Translations under genes and position numbers: made by a program
Shown here: piece after piece, positions 24,242 to 33,870 of the stretch
How the letters are laid out: every line of letters begins with the position of its first letter
How positions within the stretch are numbered: the first letter of the stretch is position 1
Notes under the pieces: model-generated
Told to the model about the DNA's origin: nothing
Seen by the model: only the letters and a program-made list of their open reading frames with translations
Databases searched by the model: none
Source: Streptococcus parasanguinis
Lineage (GTDB): Bacteria > Bacillota > Bacilli > Lactobacillales > Streptococcaceae
Reading direction: 5' to 3'
DNA length: 64,000 nucleotides
Assembly (NCBI RefSeq): GCF_901875555.1
Contig: NZ_CABFMD010000022.1
Span: forward strand, 124,001 to 188,000

Positions 24242-24716
24242 ACAGTTCTATGAAAGCCCTATGGGACTTCTTTCGATCATTGTCAGTAAAGAAGGCCTTG
24301 TAGAACTTGATTTTTATGATCCGAAAGAAGATGCGCCTGATCCTTTTGGGGCGCTGGAGCAGTTCCATCCCTACCATGAGAAGGTGAAGGAGTGGTTGGA
24401 CCATTATTTTGCTGGGGATCCGATTGCCATCAGCTTTCCACTAGCGCCGCAAGGGACAGCCTTTCAAGAGCGGGTATGGCAGTTATTGCGAGAGATTCCC
24501 TATGGTGAGACCAAGACCTATGGGCAGCTTGCCCAGGATCTTTCTTGTGGCTCAGCCCAAGCAGTGGGACAAGCTGTTGGACGCAATCCCTTGACAATTT
24601 TAGTCCCTTGTCACCGTGTGATGGGAAAAAATGGAGAATTGACAGGCTATGCGTCTGGACTCGATCGTAAACGCTGGCTCTTACAACACGAAGGAATTAC
24701 CTGGAAGGAGAAATGA
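24225..24716 (+). CDS. ogt: Methylated-DNA--protein-cysteine methyltransferase
   Basis: Suicide DNA-repair protein of 163 residues that takes methyl groups from O6-methylguanine. The acceptor is C129 in VPCHRV; YGETKTYGQLA (93-103) is the helix-turn-helix start. The frame extends upstream inside the acetyltransferase gene to a TTG at 24099, but the ATG at 24225 gives the normal family length and N-terminus (MTLYLKQFYESPMG). Confidence 0.93.
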   Translation: MTLYLKQFYESPMGLLSIIVSKEGLVELDFYDPKEDAPDPFGALEQFHPYHEKVKEWLDHYFAGDPIAISFPLAPQGTAFQERVWQLLREIPYGETKTYGQLAQDLSCGSAQAVGQAVGRNPLTILVPCHRVMGKNGELTGYASGLDRKRWLLQHEGITWKEK

Positions 24717-24721
24717 AATCG

Positions 24722-25075
24722 ATGTATACCTTTATTGAATACCCAAAATGTTCGACTTGTCGAAAGGCTAAATCAGAATTGGACGGTCTCCAATGTGAGT
24801 TTCAAAGCCAAAATATTGTTACAGAAACACCGACTAGCAAAGAATTGCAAGACTGGATCAAAGCATCTGGACTGCCAATCAAGTCTTTCTTTAATACTAG
24901 CGGGATAAAATATCGGGAACTCGGTTTGAAAGATAAGGTGGATCAACTGACAGTGAAAGAAGCAGCGGATCTTTTGGCTAGCGACGGTATGCTGATCAAG
25001 CGCCCCCTACTTGTCAAAGACGGAAAAGTGGTTCAAGTAGGCTACCGGAAACCATACGCAGACTTAGATTTGTAA
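24722..25075 (+). CDS. Spx/ArsC family thioredoxin-fold protein
   Basis: Protein of 117 residues with a CxxC pair (C10, C13 in YPKCSTCRKAK) and the ArsC/Spx fold (ends KRPLLVKDGKVVQVGYR). Spx proteins bind RNA polymerase and regulate under thiol stress, while ArsC-type members reduce arsenate; this branch is nearer to the YffB/Spx-like proteins and its role is not established. Two starts are possible: ATG 24713, overlapping the ogt stop, and ATG 24722; the second has better spacing to AAGGAG. Confidence 0.85.
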   Translation: MYTFIEYPKCSTCRKAKSELDGLQCEFQSQNIVTETPTSKELQDWIKASGLPIKSFFNTSGIKYRELGLKDKVDQLTVKEAADLLASDGMLIKRPLLVKDGKVVQVGYRKPYADLDL

Positions 25076-25078
25076 AAG

Positions 25079-25101
25079 AAAAGGGAGTTGGACTCCCTTT
25101 T
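25079..25101 (+). terminator. Terminator of the tmk-to-spx run
   Basis: GGGAGT (25083-25088) pairs with ACTCCC (25092-25097) with flanking A and T runs. Confidence 0.85.
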
Positions 25102-25159
25102 CATTTTGAGTTGAAGATGATATAATCATACGAGTGAAATCAATGAAAGAGAGTCAAGC

Positions 25160-26701
25160 ATGAGTATTTTAGAAGTGAAAAATTTGAGCCACGGTTTTGG
25201 GGATCGTGCGATTTTTGAGGATGTGTCCTTCCGTTTGTTAAAGGGAGAGCATATCGGTCTGGTCGGGGCCAATGGTGAAGGAAAATCGACCTTTATGAGC
25301 ATCGTAACTGGTAAAATGCAACCAGACGAAGGAAAGGTCGAGTGGTCTAAGTATGTGACCGCTGGTTACCTAGACCAACACGCTGTCCTAAAAGAAGGAC
25401 AAACGGTGCGCGATGTCTTGCGGACAGCTTTTGATGAGTTGTTCACAGCAGAAGCTCGGATCAATGACCTCTATATGGCCATGGCAGAAGACGGAGCTGA
25501 TGTCGATGCTCTCATGGAAGAGGTAGGAGAACTCCAAGAGCGTCTAGAAAGTCGTGATTTTTATACCTTGGATGCCAAGATTGATGAAGTGGCGCGCGCT
25601 CTTGGGGTCATGGATTTTGGGATGGAGACGGATGTGACCTCCTTGTCAGGTGGGCAACGGACCAAGGTCCTCTTGGCCAAACTCTTACTAGAAAAACCTG
25701 ATATCTTGCTACTAGACGAGCCGACCAACTACTTGGATGCAGAGCACATTGATTGGCTCAAGCGCTATTTGCAAAATTATGAAAATGCCTTTGTCCTCAT
25801 TTCCCACGATATTCCTTTCTTGAACGATGTGATCAACATCGTCTACCATGTGGAAAATCAGCAGTTAACCCGCTATTCAGGAGACTATTACCAATTCCTT
25901 GAAGTCTATGAAATGAAGAAGTCGCAATTAGAAGCGGCTTATGAGCGTCAGCAAAAGGAGATTGCTGATTTGAAAGATTTCGTAGCCCGTAATAAGGCAC
26001 GTGTGGCTACTCGGAATATGGCTATGTCTCGTCAGAAGAAGCTGGACAAGATGGAACTCATTGAACTGCAAAGTGAGAAACCAAAACCCTCCTTTGAATT
26101 CAAAAATGCCCGGACTCCAGGACGCTTTATCTTCCAGGCAAAGGAGCTCCAGATTGGGTATGACCGTCCTTTGACCAAGCCTTTGAACCTAACGTTTGAG
26201 CGCAATCAAAAAGTAGCCATCATTGGTGCCAACGGGATCGGGAAAACCACTCTCTTGAAGAGTCTTTTAGGAATCATCCAACCGATCGCTGGAGAAGTAG
26301 AACGTGGAGATTACCTAGAACTTGGCTATTTCGAGCAAGAGGTTGCAGGAGGCAATCGTCAGACACCGCTTGAAGCAGTATGGAATGCCTTTCCAGCTCT
26401 CAACCAAGCAGAGGTTCGTGCAGCCCTTGCCCGCTGTGGCTTGACCACCAAGCATATTGAGAGCCAAATCCAGGTCTTATCCGGTGGAGAGCAAGCCAAA
26501 GTACGTTTCTGTCTCTTGATGAACCGTGAAAACAATGTCTTGGTACTAGACGAGCCGACCAACCACTTGGATGTGGATGCTAAAGATGAATTGAAACGGG
26601 CCCTGAAAGAATACAAGGGATCGATCCTCATGGTTTGCCACGAGCCAGACTTCTATGAAGGCTGGATGGATCAAATCTGGGACTTTAATGAATTAACGTA
26701 A
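25160..26701 (+). CDS. ABC-F family ATPase (YbiT-like)
   Basis: Soluble protein of 513 residues with two ABC domains and no membrane helices. Domain 1 has GANGEGKST (near 35) and LSGGQRTK; domain 2 has GANGIGKTT (near 355) and LSGGEQAK. A linker with many charged residues joins them. ABC-F proteins act on the ribosome, as translation factors or antibiotic protectors. The full-length YbiT/YkpA pattern and short interdomain linker point to a housekeeping translation factor rather than a resistance determinant, by inference. It has its own TATAAT at 25121-25126. Confidence 0.92.
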   Translation: MSILEVKNLSHGFGDRAIFEDVSFRLLKGEHIGLVGANGEGKSTFMSIVTGKMQPDEGKVEWSKYVTAGYLDQHAVLKEGQTVRDVLRTAFDELFTAEARINDLYMAMAEDGADVDALMEEVGELQERLESRDFYTLDAKIDEVARALGVMDFGMETDVTSLSGGQRTKVLLAKLLLEKPDILLLDEPTNYLDAEHIDWLKRYLQNYENAFVLISHDIPFLNDVINIVYHVENQQLTRYSGDYYQFLEVYEMKKSQLEAAYERQQKEIADLKDFVARNKARVATRNMAMSRQKKLDKMELIELQSEKPKPSFEFKNARTPGRFIFQAKELQIGYDRPLTKPLNLTFERNQKVAIIGANGIGKTTLLKSLLGIIQPIAGEVERGDYLELGYFEQEVAGGNRQTPLEAVWNAFPALNQAEVRAALARCGLTTKHIESQIQVLSGGEQAKVRFCLLMNRENNVLVLDEPTNHLDVDAKDELKRALKEYKGSILMVCHEPDFYEGWMDQIWDFNELT

Positions 26702-26705
26702 ACAC

Positions 26706-26731
26706 AAAAAGAGAAACTTGTCTCGCTTTTT
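26706..26731 (+). terminator. Weak terminator after the ABC-F gene
   Basis: AAAAAGAGA..TCTCGCTTTTT: a four-pair core with extra A-T pairs, followed by T. It starts with the same AAAAAGAGAA as the hairpin at 26974-27000 on the other side of repeat copy 4. Confidence 0.55.
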
Positions 26732-26825
26732 AGAATGAAGAAATTTTGTTGTTTACATAAAGCGGCACAAGTAATTCAAAAAATCAAAATGATTCTATTT
26801 TTAAATTTAGTCGAGTAATGACCGA

Positions 26826-26959
26826 AACTTTCCGCCGTGAGAAAAGTGTCTGAAACCGATTTGTTTCAGGCACACGGAATTATTGAGACCTTAGGCTCAA
26901 TAATTAGTCATGGAACTTCTTAGAAGTTCGCTGACGTCCGTACTCACCTAAGGAAAGTT
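26826..26959 (-). repeat. Structured intergenic repeat, copy 4 (reverse)
   Basis: Closing stem AACTTTCC/GGAAAGTT with GTGAG/CTCAC; hairpin c is CTGAAAC/GTTTCAG; hairpin b is AATTATTGAG/CTCAATAATT; hairpin a is GAACTTC/GAAGTTC. It lies in the convergent gap between the ABC-F gene and slrA, together with two terminators; an AT-rich stretch 26735-26825 shows nothing else. Confidence 0.85.
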
Positions 26960-26973
26960 TTTAAGAAGAATCT

Positions 26974-27000
26974 AAAAAGAGAACCGCGCGGTTCTCTTTT
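26974..27000 (-). terminator. slrA terminator, bidirectional
   Basis: AAAAGAGAACC and GGTTCTCTTTT form a perfect palindromic hairpin around GCGC; it can end transcription from both sides. Confidence 0.85.
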
Positions 27001-27001
27001 G

Positions 27002-27826
27002 TTATTTTTTGAAATTATAGTCTTTTAAGATCTCGATTTTTTCAATCTTGATATCTGTTTTTGGTTTGTCCTTATCATCGGTTTCAACAGCTGCGATTTT
27101 ATCAACTACATCCATGCCATCGATCACTTGGCCAAAGACAGTGTAGTTGCCACCATCAAGGGTTGGATTTCCACCATTTTTATAAGCATCGATGATCTTA
27201 GCTGGGAAGCGGTCAGTCGGGAGCTTGCTAGAAATATCTTCCTTATTTTGGTTGATATAGAATTGACTACCGTTGGTATTTGGACCAGAATTGGCCATGG
27301 CAAGGGCTCCACGAAGATTGTAAAGGTATGGAGAATACTCATTCTCAAAACCAGTACCTGAATCTTTAGATTTGTCTTTGCCCTTCCAGATGGATTCGCC
27401 ACCCGTACCGTCTCCTTTAGGGTCACCCGTTTGGATCATAAAGTTGTTAATGACACGATGGAAAAGTAAGCCATTGTAGTAACCTTCTTTTGCATGGGTC
27501 AAGAAGTTCTCAACTGCAAGTGGGGCATATTTAGGGAAGAGCTTCACAGTAATATCCCCTTCAGTTGTCGTGATTTTAACCTCTGCTTCGTCTTCAGCCA
27601 CGTCAGTTGATAGTTGTGGGAAGACCGCATTTTCATTTGTCATGGCATCGTTAAAATCTTTGCGCAGTTGTTCTAATTTCTTTTGATCTTTTTCACTAGA
27701 GCTAGAAGTTGATGTCTGCTCGGTCTTTTCTTTGCTTGAGCTTGAAGAGCTAGCGTCTGTCTTATTGGACGAACAAGCTGTCAAAGCCAAGCCAGAAAAT
27801 AATAGTAGGGCGATTAATTTTTTCAT
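27002..27826 (-). CDS. slrA: Cyclophilin-type peptidyl-prolyl isomerase lipoprotein
   Basis: Protein of 274 residues, close in sequence to pneumococcal SlrA. It has a lipoprotein signal peptide with lipobox LTAC, a Ser/Lys/Glu-rich linker (about 23-55) and a cyclophilin domain (about 85-270) with FHRVINNFMIQTGDPKGDG and NTNGSQFYI. It would fold secreted proteins at the outer membrane face. The start ATG at 27826 was chosen for its AAAGGA site; the frame runs six codons further upstream. Confidence 0.93.
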   Translation of the reverse strand: MKKLIALLLFSGLALTACSSNKTDASSSSSSKEKTEQTSTSSSSEKDQKKLEQLRKDFNDAMTNENAVFPQLSTDVAEDEAEVKITTTEGDITVKLFPKYAPLAVENFLTHAKEGYYNGLLFHRVINNFMIQTGDPKGDGTGGESIWKGKDKSKDSGTGFENEYSPYLYNLRGALAMANSGPNTNGSQFYINQNKEDISSKLPTDRFPAKIIDAYKNGGNPTLDGGNYTVFGQVIDGMDVVDKIAAVETDDKDKPKTDIKIEKIEILKDYNFKK

Positions 27827-27964
27827 ATTCTTCCTTTCCAACATCGTTGTCTTCCTCTATTGTACCTTAATTTTGCGATACTTTCAAATTTAGATGGAAA
27901 TCTCTATTCACTAGAATTGGTTAAAGATTGACAACGCTTGATAAATCACTAATTAAGAAGGAAG

Positions 27965-27993
27965 TTGCATATAGGGATGAAATCGGGTATGAT
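27965..27993 (+). promoter_or_regulatory. Promoter of the 28-31 kb cluster
   Basis: TTGCAT (27965-27970), 17-base spacer, TATGAT (27988-27993). A TTGACA at 27929 has no good partner -10. Confidence 0.5.
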
Positions 27994-28048
27994 GGGAGAT
28001 AAGTTGTTTAGTTTATGAAAGAAACGATTAGTTTTGTAGAGGAAAAGA

Positions 28049-28954
28049 ATGAAAAAATGTTTAAAGAGTAAAATGGCAGGGATGCTATTAAGTTTGCTAC
28101 TTATTTTAGGGTGTGTATTCGTATTGGTTCATCCTAAATCGAATCAGCACAAGAAAACTGAACCTGCTTCAAAATATGTAGAGTCAGGGAATATTAAGAA
28201 TGTTTCATACTGGGGCGATCATAACGAGTATATTCTAGCTAAAGATTTTTATTTTGTAGGGAATCGTTATTTAGTCAGTTTTAATTATAATGAAAAACAA
28301 GATCAAAACAAGATACAGAAAGAGTACACTGGATTTCGATACTATGATATAAGCAGAGATATGGCAGAAACGAAAGTTGATTTCATAAAAAATATTCAAA
28401 AAGAATTTCCAAAGGCTTATTCAAAAAATTTTGATGTAATAAATAATAAAGGTCAAAGTCTTGTATGGTTGCGCTATAATGAGTCAAAGAATTCAGAAAA
28501 ATCATATGAATTATTTTATGATATAGATCATCATAAATATATTGAACCCGAAAGTATAGATACAGAAGTGACAACTATTGACGCAATCCTTACTTCCTAT
28601 ACTAATTTAGGTGGTTTGGTAGTGAAAAATTCAGGGTATCGTATTGGGTCAAGAATAGAGCTTAATGGGTATAGAGATAAAAATATCGTAAATCTAAATA
28701 TTTTTAAAGAACATCCTGAATTGAAAGAAAAACTTTCAAAGGAAGGTTATACTTTATACCCACGTCAAGACTCTATTTCTAATGCGGAGTATTTTGATCA
28801 ACTACTTCACTGGTTTGCTCCTACTGGTCAAGATCGAATCTCTGGAGTAAAGATAGATGCTTACTACTCAAAAGATGGACAGGAGCATGAAATCCATTCT
28901 TATGAAGAGTTTAAACAATACTACAATGGAAAAGGTGGCGAATTACAGGATTGA
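28049..28954 (+). CDS. Uncharacterised membrane-anchored protein, paralogue A
   Basis: Protein of 301 residues with one N-terminal hydrophobic segment (about 10-28, MLLSLLLILGCVFVLV). The cysteine there is inside the helix, so a signal anchor is more likely than a lipoprotein. The rest is extracellular and rich in Lys, Tyr and Asp. The C-terminal motif HWFAPTGQD is shared with the protein at 29.8-30.8 kb (HWFAPLGQD), as are GNRYLV/GDRYLV and the ending pattern Y-x-EF. No family was recognised. It heads a run of four genes of unknown role. Confidence 0.75.
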   Translation: MKKCLKSKMAGMLLSLLLILGCVFVLVHPKSNQHKKTEPASKYVESGNIKNVSYWGDHNEYILAKDFYFVGNRYLVSFNYNEKQDQNKIQKEYTGFRYYDISRDMAETKVDFIKNIQKEFPKAYSKNFDVINNKGQSLVWLRYNESKNSEKSYELFYDIDHHKYIEPESIDTEVTTIDAILTSYTNLGGLVVKNSGYRIGSRIELNGYRDKNIVNLNIFKEHPELKEKLSKEGYTLYPRQDSISNAEYFDQLLHWFAPTGQDRISGVKIDAYYSKDGQEHEIHSYEEFKQYYNGKGGELQD

Positions 28955-28996
28955 ATCTAGCCACATTGAAAACAGGAATAGAAAAGAGTGATGTGT

Positions 28997-29761
28997 ATGA
29001 ATTATTGTCAAATGCGCAAAAACTATAGACTCTATATTAGATCTGCTGGCTTGTTGGCAATGCTTCTCATTATTTGCATTGGCTTCGTGGTCAGAGATAC
29101 TCTTCTTCAGACTACTGCCCTCTTTTTGGTTCTTGCTGCCTTATTTCTATTCATCCAATGGCTCAAGAAGAGTTATACCAACAAGTGCAGCACCTTGCTT
29201 CATGTAGACTTAGATTTAGCTTTTTGGCAGCAATACCTTCAGTTGAACAAGAATGTGAAAAAGCCCATTTTACAGATAGATATGAAGCTAACAACGGTCG
29301 CCTATTCTTTTATGATGGGAGATTTCGATGCTGTCATAAAGGAAGCTAGGGAGGCACTTAGTCAGAAGGAACTACCGCAGAAATATAAGAACTTTTTTGA
29401 GAGTTATCTAATGAGATCAATCGTCCTTACAGATCCTGATTTGACTAGAGAAGAACTGGAGGGTAGGTTGAATGAATTGACCATAACAGACCCAACATTG
29501 GCTGAGAAAACAAAAGAGGTCTGTCTCGCTCTTTATGATTTAACCATTGCGCACCAAAGCAATGATTATTTCGAAGGCTTAAGCAATGACTTCAAGTACC
29601 AACAGTTGGAAATGATCTACTACCAAGCCTTGAATGCTAATCTTAAAGGAGATACAGATAGAGCAAGTGAGCTCTTTCGCAAGTTAGTCTCAGAAGATGA
29701 ATCGCTCTATATCGTTCGAAAGGCTAAACAATATTTGGAGGATGAAGAAAATCATCTGTAA
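28997..29761 (+). CDS. Uncharacterised membrane protein with TPR-like C-terminal part
   Basis: Protein of 254 residues with two hydrophobic helices near the N-terminus (about 14-30 and 35-52) and a long helical cytoplasmic region resembling tetratricopeptide repeats (YSFMMGDFDAVIKEAREAL; ALNANLKGDTDRASELFRKL). Several starts are close together; ATG 28997 has the best distance to AAAAGAG. No function can be given. The TPR-like part suggests protein-protein contacts. Confidence 0.7.
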   Translation: MNYCQMRKNYRLYIRSAGLLAMLLIICIGFVVRDTLLQTTALFLVLAALFLFIQWLKKSYTNKCSTLLHVDLDLAFWQQYLQLNKNVKKPILQIDMKLTTVAYSFMMGDFDAVIKEAREALSQKELPQKYKNFFESYLMRSIVLTDPDLTREELEGRLNELTITDPTLAEKTKEVCLALYDLTIAHQSNDYFEGLSNDFKYQQLEMIYYQALNANLKGDTDRASELFRKLVSEDESLYIVRKAKQYLEDEENHL

Positions 29762-29840
29762 ATTCGATAATCGAAATAGGGATCAAGGGAGCTTGGGATG
29801 AACTAACAGGACTGTCTCGGTGGAAAAAAAGGATGTTAAA

Positions 29841-30761
29841 ATGAAAAAATGGAAAATTGTAGCTTTGCTTCTAGTATCGATTCTATCTATCTCAATGATT
29901 GTCTATCAGAAAAGTATAGACCTTCAAAAGAATGAACATAAAATTAAATGGGAAAAGTATGATGCAGGATCGATTAAAGAATTACACTATCTAGATGAAG
30001 AGAAACGAATAATTTCCTTTCGAGGCTCTGAAGATTTCACTTCCCTTAATGGATGGGCATCAATTGGTGATCGTTATTTAGTTTTAGGAACACGGACTGC
30101 AAGTAATGAAGGAATAGACGAGGAACCCAAAAAAGGTTGGACTTGGCATGCGATTGTTTATGATTTAGATTATCTAGATAAGAAACCTGAAAAGGTTGAT
30201 CTTTACCAAGTTGTTAAGAATTATGATAAAAACTTTTATTTGTTATTTCAAGGAAATATAGTGATTGAGGATGACAAGGAATATTTATTGTTGACACTCC
30301 AACAATATGAAAAAAAGAACAGAATCACCGTTAAAATGGACTTGGATTCCAATAAAATAGTGGGTGAAACGACAGAGAAATTACTCAAAAGCAATTATCC
30401 CAATAGTCATAACTTAACATCACTTGGAGACGCCATTTATAATAGCAATGTATATAACCGAAACGATTTCTTTATCTTCTCTTATCCGTATTGTGACTGT
30501 ATCAACTTTGAAAAGGACTACCCTAAGTTTATTCAGTTAGGAAAGGCTAATAAAGAAGATAAAATGGTAGTAGCATTTCGGAAGAAAAAAATATCGGTAG
30601 AAGAATCCTATCAATTACTGAGACATTGGTTTGCGCCACTTGGTCAAGATAAATTAGAAGTGATTGAAACAGTTGAAAGTAATGATGGGGAGAAGCAAAC
30701 CAAAGTATTGGAGACTTATCAAGAGTTTGCAGAATGGACTCATCTTGAAAGAGATTGGTAA
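29841..30761 (+). CDS. Uncharacterised membrane-anchored protein, paralogue B
   Basis: Protein of 306 residues, paralogous to the product of 28049-28954. It has an N-terminal anchor (about 3-22, WKIVALLLVSILSISMIVY), an extracellular region with IGDRYLV and the shared C-terminal HWFAPLGQD followed by a Y-x-EF ending. Two cysteines occur in YPYCDCINF. The start ATG 29841 follows AAAAAGGA; a GTG at 29820 is also in frame. Tandem diverged copies of a surface-anchored protein recall immunity-protein arrays, but no toxin gene is adjacent, so this is only a suggestion. Confidence 0.72.
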   Translation: MKKWKIVALLLVSILSISMIVYQKSIDLQKNEHKIKWEKYDAGSIKELHYLDEEKRIISFRGSEDFTSLNGWASIGDRYLVLGTRTASNEGIDEEPKKGWTWHAIVYDLDYLDKKPEKVDLYQVVKNYDKNFYLLFQGNIVIEDDKEYLLLTLQQYEKKNRITVKMDLDSNKIVGETTEKLLKSNYPNSHNLTSLGDAIYNSNVYNRNDFFIFSYPYCDCINFEKDYPKFIQLGKANKEDKMVVAFRKKKISVEESYQLLRHWFAPLGQDKLEVIETVESNDGEKQTKVLETYQEFAEWTHLERDW

Positions 30762-30801
30762 GGAGCTATCTAGGCTTGTTTTTAAGAGAAAGACAAAAAA
30801 G

Positions 30802-31344
30802 GTGACCACTATTTCAGAGATATTAGAAAAATTTTACGCAGACCATGAGATGAAACCCTACATTTCGCCTGAGAGGGATTTGGAAGCTTGGCTGTTGGAC
30901 ACAAAGCCCGTTTCGAAGAGAAATATGGAGCTCCTGCACGATGTTCTGGTCGCTGGGGATATTATTCTCTTGTGGCGGATTAACTTTGGAACCTTTACGA
31001 CAGAGACGTGGTTTCCTAAGTACTTCGAGTACACCTATGGGATTCATGCACCGGAACACTTGAAGGCTTTAGTAGATAAGGATTATGCCTATATTGAATC
31101 TGCTTTTGGTTCATTGGACCACATCAATGCGACCATGAAAAAAGCCATTCTCAAAAAGAAGGGAGTCGCTGGCTTGTCCAAGATGAAAGCGGCCGATTTG
31201 AACCAAGCTTTGGCTGATCACTTCACAGAAGAAGAGCTAGCCCAACAGTTCACGGTTCGGGGCTATCAGTTGATGGACAAAGGAAAACAAGCGTTGAAAG
31301 AACATCAAGCCATCATTGACCGCCACCCAAAGAAAAATCTATAA
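30802..31344 (+). CDS. Uncharacterised protein with SAP-like C-terminal region
   Basis: The start is uncertain: GTG at 30802 gives 180 residues (VTTISEILEKFY), and the frame stays open to 30664, overlapping the previous gene. No good ribosome site was found. The middle part (WRINFGTFTTETWFPKYFEYTYG) and the C-terminal ILKKKGVAGLSKMKAADLNQAL have the look of a SAP-like helix pair, a motif often seen in nucleic-acid-binding or phage proteins. Function unknown. Codon use is closer to core genes than that of its upstream neighbours. The upstream overlap could reflect a fusion or decay event. Confidence 0.6.
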   Translation: MTTISEILEKFYADHEMKPYISPERDLEAWLLDTKPVSKRNMELLHDVLVAGDIILLWRINFGTFTTETWFPKYFEYTYGIHAPEHLKALVDKDYAYIESAFGSLDHINATMKKAILKKKGVAGLSKMKAADLNQALADHFTEEELAQQFTVRGYQLMDKGKQALKEHQAIIDRHPKKNL

Positions 31345-31346
31345 GT

Positions 31347-31374
31347 AACAGTGCCCACTCGGTGCTGTTTTTCT
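31347..31374 (+). terminator. Terminator of the 28-31 kb cluster
   Basis: ACAGTGCC pairs with GGTGCTGT using two G-T wobbles, then TTTTT. Confidence 0.6.
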
Positions 31375-31445
31375 GCTTTCTGCTCTAGATTTTCGGAAAT
31401 GATTTTACTAGGGAACTAGCTTGGAAATGTGGTATAATAAAGGTT

Positions 31446-33809
31446 ATGGCAAACAATAATCAATCAAAAAAAACACGGTCGACAAGACGACTGTCCAAAG
31501 CAGAATTAGAAAGAAAAAAAGCAATTCATCGCATGATTGCGACCATTCTGATTAGTCTGGTCTTAATTTTTGCGGCCTTGAAATTGGGGGCAGTAGGGGT
31601 CTTAGCCTACAATTTGATCCGGCTATTTGTTGGGAGTTTGGCTTACTTGGCTATTTTAGCGACCTTTTTCTACCTCTATGCCTTTAAATGGCTGGATAAA
31701 CACGAAGGGGTTATTTCGGGATTCCTAAGTTTCTTTGCTGGTGTTCTCCTGATGTTTCAGGCCTTCTTTGTATCCTCTCTTCATTTAGACAATAATGGGA
31801 TCAAGGTCACTTTTTCAAGAATCATGGCAGACTTGATTCATCTGCGGGTGGAGAGTTTTGCCGGTGGTGGTATGATCGGTGCCCTTCTTTATGCTCCAAT
31901 TTCCTTCCTCTTTTCAAATATTGGCTCTTATTTTATCGGTCTTCTCTTTATCGGATTGGGGATCCTCTTGATGAGCCCTTACTCCATCTATGATTTGTTT
32001 GAAAAGGGCTCCGAAGCTTTCCATGCTTCTATGGAAAAACGTAAAGAGCGTCGCGAACAGAAATTCCTAGAAAAAGAAGCAAGAGCTGCTGAGGAAGCTG
32101 CTGCAGCTGAAAGAGAGCAAGAAGAAGCAAGAGCTGTTCTTCCAACTCCCCTTTCTATGGAAGGGCACCCTGTAGATCCTGAAACGGGAGAGGTGTTGGC
32201 GGAAGAGCCGTTTACAGAGTCCTTCCCAGAAGCTGAGATTGTTGCACCAGCAACACCAGAAATCTACCTGCCAGATGAAGAATGGCCGGAAGAGCCTGAA
32301 GAATATGAAGAGCTTCCGGTAGCTGAAGAATTCGAAGACGATGGGGAGGAAGTTCAGGTGGACTTCACACCTAAGGAACTCCTTCAGTACAAACTCCCAA
32401 CGATTGATCTCTTTGCGCCTGATAAGCCCAAAAATCAATCCAAAGAGAAAAACATCGTTCGTCAGAATATCCGCATTTTGGAAGAAACCTTTGCTAGCTT
32501 TAACATCAAGGCGACAGTGGAGCGGGCTGAGATCGGTCCTTCGGTTACCAAGTATGAAGTCAAGCCAGCTGTCGGTGTGCGGGTTAACCGCATCTCCAAC
32601 CTTGCAGATGATTTGGCCCTAGCCTTGGCAGCCAAGGATGTGCGAATCGAAGCGCCGATTCCAGGGAAGTCTCTGGTCGGGATTGAAGTTCCCAACTCTG
32701 AGATTGCGACCGTTTCCTTCCGTGAGTTGTGGGAGCAGTCGAAGACAGACCCCGCTAAACTCCTTGAGATTCCACTTGGGAAGGCTGTAGATGGTTCAGC
32801 TCGGACCTTTGATTTGGCTCGGATGCCCCACCTCTTGGTAGCGGGTTCTACCGGATCTGGTAAGTCAGTAGCGGTTAATGGGATCATTTCGAGTATCTTG
32901 ATGAAGGCCCGTCCGGACGAAGTCAAATTTATGATGGTCGATCCAAAGATGGTGGAGCTTTCTGTTTATAATGATATTCCTCATCTCTTGATTCCAGTGG
33001 TGACCAATCCACGCAAGGCTAGTCGGGCCCTGCAGAAGGTTGTCGATGAGATGGAAAATCGCTACGAGCTCTTCTCAAAAGTGGGCGCTCGCAACATTGC
33101 TGGCTTTAATGCCAAGGTTGCGGAGTACAATGCCCAGTCTGAGATGAAGCAAGTACCACTTCCATTGATTGTGGTCATTGTCGATGAGTTGGCAGACTTG
33201 ATGATGGTCGCAAGTAAAGAAGTGGAAGATGCCATTATTCGTCTGGGACAGAAGGCGCGTGCGGCCGGGATCCATATGATCCTTGCGACCCAACGGCCAT
33301 CGGTTGATGTTATTTCAGGTTTGATCAAGGCCAATGTGCCTTCTCGTGTCGCTTTTGCGGTATCATCCGGAACCGACTCACGGACCATCTTGGATGAAAA
33401 TGGAGCAGAGAAATTGCTCGGTCGCGGAGACATGCTCTTTAAACCGATTGATGAAAACCACCCGATTCGTCTGCAAGGCTCCTTTATCTCAGATGATGAT
33501 GTGGAGCGGATTGTCAACTTTGTCAAGGAGCAGGCAGAAGCCGATTATGATGATGCCTTTGATCCAGGCGAAGTATCCGAATCGGACTTTGATGGAGGCA
33601 TGGGTGGCTCTGACGAAGGCGATCCTCTCTTTGAAGAGGCCAAGGCGCTCGTGGTTGAAACTCAAAAAGCCAGTGCGTCGATGATTCAGCGTCGCTTGTC
33701 AGTTGGCTTTAACCGAGCGACTCGCCTCATGGAAGAGTTGGAAGCAGCCGGTGTGATCGGTCCTGCTGAAGGAACCAAACCTCGGAAAGTACTGCAACAA
33801 TCAGTCTAG
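31446..33809 (+). CDS. ftsK: DNA translocase FtsK/SpoIIIE
   Basis: Protein of 787 residues: four to five membrane helices (about 30-185), an acidic Pro/Glu-rich linker (about 200-325), the RecA-type motor with Walker A GSTGSGKS near 466, and a C-terminal winged-helix gamma domain (about 715-787, [18 protein letters not shown]) that reads chromosome-polarity sequences. It pumps DNA through the closing septum and helps resolve chromosome dimers. TATAAT at 31433-31438 lies close to the start, so the leader is very short. Confidence 0.96.
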   Translation: MANNNQSKKTRSTRRLSKAELERKKAIHRMIATILISLVLIFAALKLGAVGVLAYNLIRLFVGSLAYLAILATFFYLYAFKWLDKHEGVISGFLSFFAGVLLMFQAFFVSSLHLDNNGIKVTFSRIMADLIHLRVESFAGGGMIGALLYAPISFLFSNIGSYFIGLLFIGLGILLMSPYSIYDLFEKGSEAFHASMEKRKERREQKFLEKEARAAEEAAAAEREQEEARAVLPTPLSMEGHPVDPETGEVLAEEPFTESFPEAEIVAPATPEIYLPDEEWPEEPEEYEELPVAEEFEDDGEEVQVDFTPKELLQYKLPTIDLFAPDKPKNQSKEKNIVRQNIRILEETFASFNIKATVERAEIGPSVTKYEVKPAVGVRVNRISNLADDLALALAAKDVRIEAPIPGKSLVGIEVPNSEIATVSFRELWEQSKTDPAKLLEIPLGKAVDGSARTFDLARMPHLLVAGSTGSGKSVAVNGIISSILMKARPDEVKFMMVDPKMVELSVYNDIPHLLIPVVTNPRKASRALQKVVDEMENRYELFSKVGARNIAGFNAKVAEYNAQSEMKQVPLPLIVVIVDELADLMMVASKEVEDAIIRLGQKARAAGIHMILATQRPSVDVISGLIKANVPSRVAFAVSSGTDSRTILDENGAEKLLGRGDMLFKPIDENHPIRLQGSFISDDDVERIVNFVKEQAEADYDDAFDPGEVSESDFDGGMGGSDEGDPLFEEAKALVVETQKASASMIQRRLSVGFNRATRLMEELEAAGVIGPAEGTKPRKVLQQSV

Positions 33810-33845
33810 GGGGAAGAGGGCACTTGCCCCACTCCCTTTTCTTTT
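33808..33845 (+). terminator. ftsK terminator
   Basis: GGGGGAAGAGGGCA..TGCCCCACTCCC can pair over most of its length, followed by TTTTCTTTTT. Confidence 0.7.
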
Positions 33846-33870
33846 TATAGAAAATAGAAAGTAGGACCAG

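Noticed and set aside
32462..33526. Long minus-strand ORFs inside ftsK
   Set aside because: Antisense to the conserved FtsK motor domain; they arise from codon bias.
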